A stretch of 64,000 bases of DNA, taken from the NCBI GenBank assembly GCA_946811695.1, contig OX328123.1, positions 119,334,015 through 119,398,014 of the forward strand, written 5' to 3'. The position numbers and the translations under genes are program-made. The notes beneath the pieces were generated by a model. It saw nothing but the letters and a program-made list of their open reading frames with translations. It searched no databases and was not told the origin of the DNA. The first letter of the stretch is position 1; each line of letters starts with the position of its first letter. This document shows, in pieces, positions 53,643 through 64,000 of the stretch. Source of the stretch: Gonocerus acuteangulatus. Lineage: Eukaryota > Arthropoda > Insecta > Hemiptera > Coreidae.

Positions 53643-54320
53643 CAGGGTTGGGCAAACGTTAGCGGTCGCTAATATCTAATACCTTCTCGCTAATTTAGCG
53701 GTACTGATAAGAGCCTATGCTAACGATTAGCGCATAGCGACGGCACTGCGCTAATAGCTAATTTATTCATGAAATGTTTAAATATCGTGATAGCTAATAC
53801 CTTTAGCTATAGTTACAACATTTTGTCATCTCAAAGTACACTTCCGGTCTGCTCTGAGCCCGGGGCATGCACCGCATATAACGTCAGGTAAAACTGAAGT
53901 TTAGCGTCCTCAAAACCGATTTCTTTCAAATTTTGTACAATAACGTATTTTGATGCAATAAATACGAATCCGTTAAAAAAAAAAAGTTCGCATACTTAAA
54001 GTTAGGTAAAACTGAAGTTAAGTGTCCTCCAAACCGATTTTTTTTTTCAAATTTTGTACAATAACGTATTTTGATGCACTAAATACGAATCCGTTAAAAA
54101 AAAAGTTCGCATACTTAAAGTTAGGTAAAACTGCAGTTTAGGGTCCTCAAAACCGATTTCTCTCAAATTTAGTATAATAACGTATTTTAGTGCTAATGGC
54201 CCCAGTAGCAGATGCACTTCAAAAAAAAAAAAATAAAAAAAATAACGTACTTTAGTGTACTAAACACGAATCCTTTAAAAAAAAGTTCGCATTCAACTAG
54301 GAAAGAAGTTATTGAGCACT
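53643..54320. repeat. Left inverted arm with tandem 117-bp units
   Basis: Unit boundaries are visible at GCATACTTAAAGTTAGG near 53990 and 54109. Units end in a (T/A)-run plus TTCGCA. The third unit is interrupted at 54190-54240 by a SINE tail-like piece, GTGCTAATGGCCCCAGTAGC. Confidence 0.8.
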
Positions 54321-54480
54321 AAAGTTCGCTGTTATGGGGGTTAAAAGAGCTAATGTAAACAAGTAAATTTGTCAACATGCGCATGCGCGCTCATGGAAAA
54401 GTTCGTAATAAAGAAGTTTAATTGAAATTTACCATCAATTATTTAAATTCAACAGCAGTTATTTATTCACAACCATTTTT

Positions 54481-55790
<1,310 letters not shown>

Positions 55791-56359
55791 AAATAATGAA
55801 ACACTCATCACATTTCTTGTTTCGTTCATGAAAAGTATTATATAACAGAAATCCCTAAATTAGCTAATGCCTTTATAATTATTAGTTCGTTCTAATTCGC
55901 GCCTGCTGAACTTTAATTGTCAACATACTCTTAGTTTATAAAAAAAATAGCAATAAAGTTGCACGAATTTATTATTCTCTTCAAACGTGCTCATAAATAT
56001 GAAGAGCGCTTAAAGGCATTTTTCTGTGCGATTGGGGATTTGTGTCCACGGAACATCGCGTCTCAAGAAGAAGAAGAAAGCTAAGAAGGATGTCTAGGAA
56101 GATAAGAAGAATGTTAGGACGACTCTTTTAGGCATACATGCTATGCGTTTCCTTTCGCTACGCTCGCTCAAGAAGATATCAAAACCCAGGGGTGAGGATG
56201 CCCTTAAAATTGACAATATTTTTGAATAAATGGCGTATGAACATTTCAAACGAGAGTTCTCTGTTTCGCAATGTTACATATCTGCGCGTGCGCGTGTTTA
56301 CAAATACGCTGTTTACGCCTACTTTTATAACCTTCCTAAAAGTGAACATTAGTGCTTAA

Positions 56360-57073
56360 TAACTTCTTTCCTAGTTGAATGCGAACTTTTTTTTAAAAGA
56401 TTCGCGTTTAGTGCACTAAAATACGTTATTATACTAAATTTGAGAGAAATCGGTTTTGAGGACCCTAAACTGCAGTTTTACCTAACTTTAAGTATGCGAA
56501 CTTTTTTTTAACGGATTCGTGTTTAGTGCATCAAAATACGTTATTATACTAAATTTGAGAGAAATCGGTTTGGAGGACACTTAACTGCAGTTTTACCTAA
56601 CTTTGAGTATGCGAACTTTTTTTTAACGGATTCGTGTTTAGTACACTAAAATACGTTATTATACTAAATTTGAGAGATATCGGTTCAGAGGACACTTAAC
56701 TGCAGTTTTACCTAACTTTAAGTATGCGAACTTTTTTTTTAACGGATTCGTATTTAGTGCATCAAAATACGTTATTGTACAAAATTTGAAAGAAATCGGT
56801 TTGGAGGACGCTAAACTTCAGTTTTACCTAAAGTTATATGCGGTGCATGCCCCCGGGCTCAGAGCAGACCGGAAGTGTACTTTGAGATGACAAAATGTTT
56901 TAACTATAGCTAAAGGTATTAGCTATCACGATATTTAAACATTTCAGGGATAAATTAGCGATTAGCGCTCTGCCGTCGATATGCGCTAATCGTTAGCGCA
57001 GGCTCTTATCAGTACCGCAAAATTAGCGAGAAGGTATTAGATATTAGCGACCGCTAACGTTTGCCCAACCCTG
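56360..57073. repeat. Right inverted arm with tandem 117-bp units
   Basis: TATGCGAACTTTTTTTT recurs at about 56493, 56609 and 56727, giving units near 117 bp. The final 240 bp mirror the left end. CTATGCGTTTCCTTTCGCTA at 56130 just inside also occurs in foldback copy 2 at 33197. Confidence 0.8.
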
Positions 57074-57159
57074 ATCCAGTGTATTGGATGCGTTGTTGTG
57101 AATTTCTTGGCCATGTATTTATTTTTTTTTAAATTTAATTTATTGTGTATAAACTGCTG

Positions 57160-57360
57160 AGGCAATGAGCACATATTGTACATTATTATTTAAATTTTAA
57201 CGTACATTTATTATTGACGAAGAATTTTAGGACGGGTTATATATAGGTTAGCCAGGATGCTTTTTTTCTTTTTTTTTTTTTTTTTTTAAAGAAAATCCAC
57301 TACCTTAGGCACGGAGTGCATACGCCTTAGCTCTCACAGCCACCAGGTGTCCTATTGTTA
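57160..57360 (-). repeat. SINE of the GGACGT-tail family
   Basis: On the minus strand CACCTGGTGGCTGTGAGAGC and CACTCCGTGCCTAAGG are followed by a T-run, AACCCGTCCTAAAATTCTTC and ATGTACGTTAAAATTTAAAT. Same organisation as the copies near 11915 and 12270. Confidence 0.6.
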
Positions 57361-58110
57361 CGATTAAATTAGATCAGAAAGAAGAAGGAGTCGAAAATTT
57401 CCAAAGGTATTCCTGTGAAATACCTGTGGTAATTTTGGATTTTTTCTTCCTTCTGGTCATGAATTTCCACAAACCAACAATTCCAACAATGATTAAATTA
57501 TACCATTAGATAACATTTTGTTTTTATTTATACACTGGAGGTCCTCCGGATATGTAGCGAGATCTTAAAATAGTTTCTTTAATGTAAACTAAAACTTGCC
57601 GGGACGCGTCCGGACGGGAGGTTCATTAAAAAAATACGATTCAACAATTTCTCCTTTAAACATTCTACACCACATATTGACGTTCCGCGACCCGGCCAAC
57701 TTCCCTCTTTACATCTGGACTCTCTAACTCTCAGTAATGAATGTTGGTTATTCACTGGTGTAAAATGTGTACTCTTTCCTCTAGAGTACACCATCAAAGA
57801 GTAATAGGTTGCCGCACATTGCTGCTTGAGGCCATCGACAAAACTCTGTAGCTATCGTGGTAATTATTAGGCTGAAGGTAATTGTGTAACGAAGTTAATG
57901 TCAGGGCTCATAGTCATAGTTGCGACGCCCTTATTATGAAATAAATAAAATAAAAAAATTAATGTCTCTCACAGCCTGTCATTTCAAGTCTGAAATATTA
58001 ATTAATACAATTCCTTCAGTTTAGAGCTGCAAAATAAGAATATTCTTCAGATGTCGGATACATTATGATATATTCCTGCATAATTTGTTTAAAATAACTC
58101 ATATATTAAA
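57361..58110. other. Non-coding, nothing recognised
   Basis: The 72-codon minus frame at 57579-57797 has no motif. Confidence 0.4.
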
Positions 58111-58250
58111 AAGAAAACGACTCGCAGGAACTGCGTCATCTTAACGCGTTCATATCTCTAGTAAAGGAATAAAAGCAGTTACTGCTAGGTTCATAACTTA
58201 GGTGAAAAATACGAAAAGAAATCTCGAGAAGGAAGATTTAGGTGCCTAAA
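58111..58250 (+). mobile_element. Family B element end
   Basis: AACGACTCGCAGGAACTGCG, TCATCTTAACGCG, TTCATATCTCTAGTAAAGG and CAGTTACTGC. The same order is found reversed at 26770-26880. A right end was not found. Confidence 0.5.
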
Positions 58251-58774
58251 CCGGAAACAATATCCTGAGGAGAAATTAATCCATCCTCTTTCTCACCGTT
58301 CGCTGAACGAAAACCATATGGCCAATTTGTATATCATTTTCTAACATTGTTTCATGAAAATAAGTATTTTTTTTTAACGGCTATCGATACCTTTTTATAA
58401 CGCCCGACTTTAACGGGAACCGGTCCACTCAACGTGACTATGACCATTGGCTTAATTTAACGTTAAATCAAATTTAATAAAAAAACAACAACCAATTAAA
58501 TAGTGAGGTATAAAAAGACAAAACCCCGTTCAGAAGAACAAAATTAACTCTTTTGAGCTCTTATTTCTCTGACTGACATCTCCTTATCGGAAATAGCTTT
58601 AAAACGTTTTTTGTAGAGAATTTAGTAACATTTTGAATGGTCACTTTTCCTTTACCACAATTTTTCTCACTGTTTCCTAGATATTTAAGAAAATATTCGA
58701 ATATCCCAAAACTTGTTATGTCTGATAATCAAATTCTTTTCCAATACTTCCTTATCTCCAAACGCAACCGAAAT
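58251..58774. other. Non-coding, nothing recognised
   Basis: No supported feature. Confidence 0.4.
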
Positions 58775-58867
58775 TTACACATCTTATATATAGAACTGGC
58801 AATAAGGCGGAAGGTCAATAAAATTACGCCACACACTTTCACACTTTTTATTTCTCTTCCCTACACG

Positions 58868-58894
58868 TTTCGCACCTTTTCGGTGCCTCTTCAG
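58868..58894 (-). ncRNA. Hammerhead-like core in Penelope repeat (candidate)
   Basis: On the minus strand CTGAAGA-G-GCACC-GAAAA-GGTGC-GAAA. Helix II is a perfect 5 bp. As in the copies at 6462 and 6643, one extra base separates CTGANGA from helix II. A partner for helix III was not established. Confidence 0.4.
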
Positions 58895-59152
58895 GGGAAC
58901 ATCTTAAAACTTAAATTCAGCCTCAACCTGAGGAATAGAACCTTCCACTAGCAGGGCCTCATCTAGACTGGTCATTGACTGAACGAATCCAATATGGTGT
59001 CAAATAGTCAGCTGATCGATAATCGATCTCTCATATATTTGAAATTGATTTTAATTTCCAAATGAAATATAGTCCTATAACACTTTCCTATTTTTTATCA
59101 AATAAATTAATGAAAATATTATTATTATGGTGTATTTCCGTTTTTTTATTTA

Positions 59153-59356
59153 TCACTTTTTTCTGTTTTTAATGATGTGTATGTTTTCTTTAATTTTTCT
59201 TTTCAATCTATTTCTTTCTTTCCCTAATATTCTGATGTTTTCAAAATCAAAATCATGACCATATTTTATAGCATGATAAGCCAACGCCGTTTTGTTTTCT
59301 CCATTATCAATATTTTGAGCGTGTTTGTCCGCCTTATTGCCAGTTCTATATATTTG
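59153..59356 (-). pseudogene. Penelope-like GIY-YIG endonuclease C-terminal fragment
   Basis: 67 codons ending in a TGA stop at 59153. IYRTGNKADKHAQNIDNG, ENKTALAYHAIKYGHDFDF, ENIRILGKERNRLKRK and KENIHIIKN fit the end of the GIY-YIG (URI) nuclease found after reverse transcriptase in Penelope-like elements (the pattern YIG.TG....R..EH.......ALA.H....H..DF...ILD.E.....R...E...I). The first GIY part and the RT are missing and the usual Gly of the YIGxTG motif region is altered, so it is a dead fragment. Confidence 0.7.
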
Positions 59357-59362
59357 AGTTAA

Positions 59363-59636
59363 GGGTCATTTAATGAATAAATATTAAACATCTCAGTTTA
59401 CAGGAATGTCAAGCATCTGGAACAATTCTAAGCTGAATCAATCGTTTCTGAATACCTAAAATGAAAATTAATTAGTTATAACATTTTCTAAACGGTAAAT
59501 ATATCGCTTTATAGCGGTTTAAATTGTTTTCGTGCGATAGAAAACCTAGAAAAAATGAACTTTCATGCATATTAACTCGAAAAAGTATGACTTTTTTCTG
59601 ATCGAAATCCGTGTTCCAGTGAATGAATTTCGCTGG
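59363..59636. other. Non-coding spacer
   Basis: Nothing recognised. Confidence 0.4.
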
Positions 59637-59640
59637 TTAA

Positions 59641-60113
59641 CCCTATCGAGACAGCGGGAGTGGTATGAGCGAGGGTACCCGGTGACGGGACCCTCCCGAT
59701 ATCTGCCTTTCTCTCCTGACGGCTACTAGCCAGCTCCCTTCCACGCACGCTCGACAACTGTCTTGTTTTTTTTTTTATTTATTTTTTTTTTAGGTTTTTG
59801 TTCTCGTATTAGTAATATATATATCCTTTAATTAGTGCAGACGCCTTTCCACGTAACTCCTTCCTGCTGGAGAAGCCTACGGTCAGCCAGTCACGGCTTT
59901 CTGCTGGCTGCTAGAGAAGCCCACAGTCAGCCAGTCACGGCTTTGTGCTGGCCGCTAGAGAAGCCCACCGTCAGCCAGTCACGGCTTTGTGCTGGCTGCT
60001 AGAGAAGCCCACCGTCAGCCAGTCACGGCTTTGTGCTGGCTGCTAGAGAAACCCACTGTCAGCCAGTCACGGTTTTGTGCTGTCTGCTGGAGAAGCCCAC
60101 CGTCCAGAAAGGG
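59641..60113. mobile_element. piggyBac-like MITE containing a 44-bp minisatellite
   Basis: Starts CCCTATCGAGA after TTAA (59637-59640) and ends CCAGAAAGGG before TTAA (60114-60117), so the outermost CCCT.TC/GA.AGGG is inverted and the target is a duplicated TTAA, both hallmarks of piggyBac-type transposition. The first about 120 bp are homologous to 31493-31600. The right half is a tandem array. No coding sequence. The 61-codon minus frame at 59572-59757 crosses the element boundary and is not a gene. Confidence 0.7.
59865..60108. repeat. 44-bp tandem repeat, about 5.5 units
   Basis: AGAAGC recurs at 59871, 59915, 59959, 60003, 60047 and 60091, exactly 44 bp apart. The unit contains CCCACCGTCAGCCAGTCACG and GCTTTGTGCTGGCTGCTAG. 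Units are about 93% alike, and it is much more GC-rich than the surroundings. Confidence 0.95.
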
Positions 60114-60117
60114 TTAA

Positions 60118-60380
60118 GGAACTTGACCTTTCAAATTAGACGAAGGATTTTTGTACCAAATTTCATTAAAATTTGACCTGCTACAAAACCAACAGGAATG
60201 AATAGTTTAGCTATAAATCGGGAATAGTTTTGATCTTTCTTACTTGCAATAAAAATCTGTCCCTTCTATTTTCTCCCGGAATGATTTTTATGTGAGGTAA
60301 TAAATTACTTAATCCAGTAAAATACTAAATTTTTTATTTTCTGTATTTAGTAGCAATACGCTCAATAAAGTTTTGAATTT
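60118..60380. other. Non-coding spacer
   Basis: Nothing recognised. Confidence 0.4.
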
Positions 60381-60500
60381 TCTAAAAGTCTTCCATGATT
60401 GCAACCTAAATAGATACATTCCTTCGAAAGTACATAAAAGATGTCTGTCACGTAGGAGCTGTTTATCCTAGCGCAATTCTCAGCAACGGGAATAGTTTAA
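60381..60500. mobile_element. HINE family C: two termini joined head to tail
   Basis: CATGATTGCAACCTAAATAG and ACATTCCTTCGAAAGTAC match the hairpin end of family C (8463-8510 reads GAGTGCAACCTCAATAGCTA). Directly after it, GTCTGTCACGTAGGAGCTG is the opposite terminus of a family C/B element. About 10 bp separate the two. Confidence 0.55.
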
Positions 60501-60559
60501 GGGGTGCCATCTAAATCAAAGTCCTTTTCTTGAATTTATAGATAACAAATAAATCAATA

Positions 60560-60720
60560 TTCTTCATTTATTTTATATAAAACGTTTTATATGAGATGTT
60601 GAAGTGTAAACAAATAAAAAAAATGCGTTTCAGTTCTTCGAAACAAAAATGGCGGCGCTGTGTCTGACGAACCCTTTTTCTTTGGCGATAGTCTGCAGGC
60701 GGCAATTTTTAATCTAGAAC
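60560..60720 (+). repeat. Third copy of the AAAATGGCGGC repeat
   Basis: GAGATGTTGAAGTGTAAAC, TTCAGTTCTTCGAAACAAAA and GGCGGCAATTTTTAAT align with 34350-34430 and 34545-34622, with an insertion (about 60670-60695) between the two GGCGGC segments. Confidence 0.6.
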
Positions 60721-61240
60721 GAAGAACTTAAAGAAAATGGCAAACAATTACTTTTTTTTTTATTAAAAAATCCGTCAAAAAATCGTTATAATTCAATGAA
60801 TCGAAAAAATCCTAAGTACATTACTAGCAAATATCATTATGAAGCTGGAGTTAAAATTTGAAGTTGATCGGGCAAATATTGAAGATGCTAGCGTATCGCC
60901 CTTTATACCTTATAGACTTTACGGTTTAAGAGTTCAGTTTTTTCCTATTTAGGTTTTTTTTCATACTTTCTTGTAATAAAGACAAAAAAAAATGGATTTG
61001 GAATTTTGGAATGAATTGAAGAAGGATAAAAAAAAATAAATATATAAAAAATATAAAGGGATCAATGGAAGGTCACTCAAAAAAAGTTATTTTCAGATCA
61101 GCATCGCGTCCATCGGCATCCCATAAAAAAATAGTAAAAAAAAAAAAAAAAAAGTTACAAGGTAGTATTACCCCTTAATACGCAGTCCACAAGAATGAGC
61201 TTAAAATAACCTAAATAAATATAATGATATGCAGATAGTT
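60721..61240. other. Non-coding, nothing recognised
   Basis: Contains A-runs (61137-61154). No gene. Confidence 0.4.
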
Positions 61241-61249
61241 AGCTGTTGA

Positions 61250-61285
61250 GGTCATGAGGTACAATTATGACGGAGTTCCTGCTAA
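61250..61285 (-). repeat. Solo family B/C terminal motif
   Basis: On the minus strand AAATGTCCGATTAGCAGGAA and CTCCGTCATAATTG match the shared terminus. Confidence 0.45.
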
Positions 61286-61369
61286 TCGGACATTTTATAC
61301 AATCACATTGCCTAAGTAGCCAAAATTGCCATGTACAAATAAAATAAAATATAATAAGTCCAGGAATGG

Positions 61370-61560
61370 TTTGGATTCGGCGAAGAGTATACGTAAAATT
61401 GTCAGAAAAATCTATATTTCGTACGGTTCGGCATGCTCTTGGCAGCGTGCTTCAGCAATAAATGCCTAGGGATGAAAGAAGTCCTCGATAACTTTTAGTT
61501 ATCCATGGATGTGTGTAAGACGGTTTCTCTTAGCAGAATCCCAACCATTCATTGACTTAT
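61370..61560 (+). repeat. Dispersed repeat shared with 8700-8790
   Basis: GATTCGGCGAAGAGTATACG, AAAAATCTATATTTCGTACG and TCGGCATGCTCTTGG parallel the earlier copy. Type unknown. Confidence 0.45.
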
Positions 61561-61806
61561 AAATGAATATAGATCTCCTTATTATTTTTAAAAGAAAATC
61601 CCTATAGATGAGACATTGCTACTATACACGGTAAAAGCCTGTCACTCTCCCATTAATTTCGCTGCCTCCGAGAAGCTCTACATTGATGTGACATCGGAAG
61701 TGACGCATGAAACTATGATCAATGGTATTCGAGTGGATTACAGGGACGTTATAGACCTAATGCCTGCTATGTGTGGGAATTACTGCATTACTAATGTCAA
61801 ATATCA

Positions 61807-61848
61807 ATAGATTCTCTTGCACAATGGTAGATGTGCAAGAGAATCTAT
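61807..61848. repeat. Perfect hairpin, 16-bp stem
   Basis: ATAGATTCTCTTGCAC pairs exactly with GTGCAAGAGAATCTAT across the 10-nt loop AATGGTAGAT. It directly overlaps the stop of a 64-codon plus frame (61616-61810) that I do not call a gene. Confidence 0.9.
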
Positions 61849-61984
61849 TTTGAATATTTGTTTAATAATATTTCGTTTTATAATATGCATTATTATAGTA
61901 TTTATTTAATTACATGGGCGTAACTTAAAATGTAAATGTACTAAAAAATTAAAACGAAAGTAAAATAAAACACCCTCTAAAAAT

Positions 61985-62055
61985 GTAAATAAACAAGACA
62001 ACTCGCAGGAAAAGCGTCATCTTAGCGCCTTTCCTTTCTTTTCCCTAATGTCATT
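61985..62055 (+). mobile_element. Family B terminal fragment
   Basis: AACAAGACAACTCGCAGGAA and AAGCGTCATCTTAGCGCC match the terminus at 58117 and 38413. Confidence 0.5.
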
Positions 62056-62790
62056 TGGAAAGACTGGTAATTCTGAGTATGAATACCCAAACTCGAATTT
62101 TTGTGAAAATTTGTATAGTCCATTATTATGATATTATGAATTATTATTATGAATTTCAACCTAAATAGTAACTAAAAAAAATTCCCAAAAATCTTAAACT
62201 GTATTTGTTTTAAGCAAGAAGATAAAATTCATTACAATTAAATTAAAATGGCCTTATTTGACTGATAATCTTCTTTAAATGTTATTGATTGCCTTATTTT
62301 TCATATCCTTCCTACGCCAAAGCATCCTGACTATAAGTAATAAACCAATTACACATTTAAAGCGATTGTTTTACCTTAGGTATAATTAAGAAATTATGAA
62401 AATAAAAATATCGGCGCCTCAAACAATTATGAAGAATACTATTATACTTTTTTTTTAGGTAAGAACCTTTTGTTTAATAAAAGTGAATATTTTTCACACA
62501 ATAGAGAAAGCTTTAGTGTCATTTTTTTAAAAACTGTATCTAACTGAAGGAGGAGGAAAAAGTTTATTCTAAAAAAACATTTGGTTCCTTAAATAAATTT
62601 GATTGCACATTACAAGTTATTCATCAACCTCCTAGGTATTCTAAAGAAAATTGAAATAATTATAATGATAATGTGAAACTATTTATAAAATGTAAAAACC
62701 AAAACAAAAAAAAAAAAAAAAACACACAAAAAACAACTATATAGTAGAAAATCCTACTAATGAATATATGAAAATTTAAATAATAAATAA
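62056..62790. other. Non-coding, nothing recognised
   Basis: AT-rich; A-run near 62706-62722. Confidence 0.45.
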
Positions 62791-62794
62791 ATTA

Positions 62795-62880
62795 TGGTGC
62801 TAATGGCCCTAGTAGTCGATGCAAAAAAAAAAATAAATAAATAATAAAAAAAAATCAATAATAATAATAATAATAAAATT
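62795..62880 (+). repeat. SINE 3' end with A-rich tail
   Basis: GGTGCTAATGGCCCTAGTAG then TCGATGC and (AAATA)n/(ATA)n. The same block with a poly-A tail occurs at 54192-54240, and a related block at 3371 inside SINE copy 1. Confidence 0.5.
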
Positions 62881-63855
62881 AATAAGATAAAATAAAGAGA
62901 ATTTTTTAGCCATGTGGCTCTGAATGAAGGCTTGCGAGTCAACAAGAATTGAATCTGCTATTCTTCCAAGTATGTCCTCCCTTATTGCTATCTCCGCGAA
63001 GAATGTAGCTGTTTTCTTGGGAATGGTGTCTCGGGAGCCAAACCATAGTTAATTCACGGAGAATTCTTTGGTCACGTAACTCCCAGAACTTTACCGTTTA
63101 ATAATTGCATTTTTTAAAGGCGGAAGTGAACACAAGTAGTGTGATACATGTTATGTTTTAAATGTTGCAGTATAGAGTGTACATATGGACTACCTTCTGT
63201 AAGAGCTTCTTGTACAACACTTGTTAAGTCTTCAGCAAGTTCTACTCAGGTACCAATCCCAGACATGCCGCATTTGAATTCACATAGCAAGATATTCATT
63301 TCAGAAGGAGTATCCTGCTATTATTTTACGCTGGATCTTCCATGGATCCTGATTGGGCAACGGTTCTATCCTCATAACAGCTAAATTTCGCTTAGATAGT
63401 CCCTAGAAACAATAATATAACTGTATATTTCGGAATCCCTACCCAAAAAGATGGACCCAACAGTATAATATTTGGATTCTTATCAGGAAATTAGCCCTTG
63501 ATAATATTGAAAGCTTTCGAGTTAAGTAGGTTAAGTGTAGAACACAGGTGGTGATTAAAGTTGCTCAGGAGTGGAGTGGGAGAGAACAATGCCTGAGGGA
63601 CCTGGGTGTGAAGTGCACCACTTAATTTAATATCCGCTTTAAAATTGGCGCGTGAGCTCACGCGAGCCGTCAACTCCCCTTAACACTACACCCACATCGA
63701 TCTGTTTGCCGGCTCTCTTGTCCGGATGGGAGGGCTTCTAATAGTGTATGGATGTTTTTGTTGTTATTTTAGCTCTTTCCGAGGCTGCACGCATGAAACA
63801 AATTTTGAAAACTTAATCTGATACCAATTTGATATGCAGGATATCATTTGAATTT
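62881..63855. other. Non-coding, nothing recognised
   Basis: Frames at 63148-63384 (plus) and 63491-63673 (minus) have no recognisable motifs. The block 63650-63780 is GC-richer and may be part of an unidentified repeat. Confidence 0.4.
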
Positions 63856-63857
63856 GA

Positions 63858-63859
<2 letters not shown>

Positions 63860-63912
<53 letters not shown>
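63860..63912. repeat. (CA)n microsatellite, 53 bp
   Basis: Uninterrupted CA repeats ending in TATA. It is the only long CA tract in a window otherwise rich in TA tracts. Confidence 0.95.
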
Positions 63913-63917
<5 letters not shown>

Positions 63918-64000
63918 TTTTAAAAATTAACAGTTTTTATAAGATTTATAGAGCGTTCCTTAAGAATGACAGGAAGGAGGATTGAGTAATCTCCGGTCTG

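Larger units (their letters stand above)
58775..59362 (-). mobile_element. Penelope-like element remains with inverted ends
   Basis: TATATAGAACTGGCAATAAG occurs on the plus strand at 58787 and in inverted orientation at 59333-59352. A hammerhead-like core lies at 58868-58894 (minus) and a GIY-YIG nuclease fragment at 59153-59356 (minus). Inverted, partly duplicated terminal repeats around a C-terminal coding fragment are usual for 5'-truncated PLEs. A poly-purine-rich 59100 region follows. Confidence 0.65.

Noticed and set aside
59572..59757. 61-codon minus frame as a gene
   Set aside because: It crosses the TTAA boundary of the piggyBac-like MITE.
59865..60108. CRISPR-like array of 44-bp repeats
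   Set aside because: The units are contiguous without spacers, in a eukaryotic transposon; it is a minisatellite.

Overview
This 64 kb window is AT-rich arthropod DNA, most probably from an insect. The signs are jockey-type LINE open reading frames, several tRNA-derived SINE families, mariner-like elements with an insect-type N-terminal helix-turn-helix, Penelope-like remains, piggyBac- and hAT-type insertions, long (TA)n tracts and a short intron. There is no operon-like or prokaryotic organisation. I cannot name the species.

Only two genes look like host genes. A 185-codon gene (11053-11610, minus) and a larger gene (14190-16151, plus, one 51-nt intron) lie head to head about 2.6 kb apart. 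They share a helical segment of about 75 residues, so they look like a diverged tandem duplication of an unfamiliar family. Everything else recognisable is mobile DNA.

0-9.9 kb: the 5' part of a jockey-like LINE runs off the left edge. It is followed by a palindromic MITE, a tRNA-type SINE, a LINE 3' fragment, inverted Penelope-like repeats with hammerhead-like cores, and a mariner deletion derivative split by a Helentron-like (HINE) element. 9.9-19 kb: SINEs, the two host genes, a 5S-rRNA-derived repeat, a (TA)n tract and a perfect 63-bp-arm palindrome. 19.7-31.6 kb: a piggyBac-like candidate, a degraded mariner relative and LINE and piggyBac-like fragments in otherwise featureless DNA. 31.9-33.6 kb: a Helentron-like repeat followed by a foldback element that carries a LINE insertion with an 11-bp duplication.

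36.1-41.9 kb: a large nested inverted-repeat structure encoding a broken protein of a transposon-associated family that I recognise only by its motifs, with a second LINE inserted in it. 42.5-46.8 kb: an almost intact Ty3/gypsy-type retrotransposon with 130-bp LTRs, a 5-bp target duplication and a single one-base frameshift in reverse transcriptase. 50.1-53.4 kb: a hAT element with a perfect 8-bp duplication. 53.6-57.1 kb: a hAT-like foldback element with long inverted arms, carrying a nested HINE copy; its pre-insertion site is preserved as a paralogue at 29.67 kb. 58.8-63.9 kb: Penelope GIY-YIG remains, a piggyBac-like MITE built from a 44-bp minisatellite, hairpins and a (CA)n tract.

The insertions nest inside one another, so a relative order of several transposition events can be read from the window alone. 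All family assignments are from motifs and boundaries read by eye; no database search was possible.
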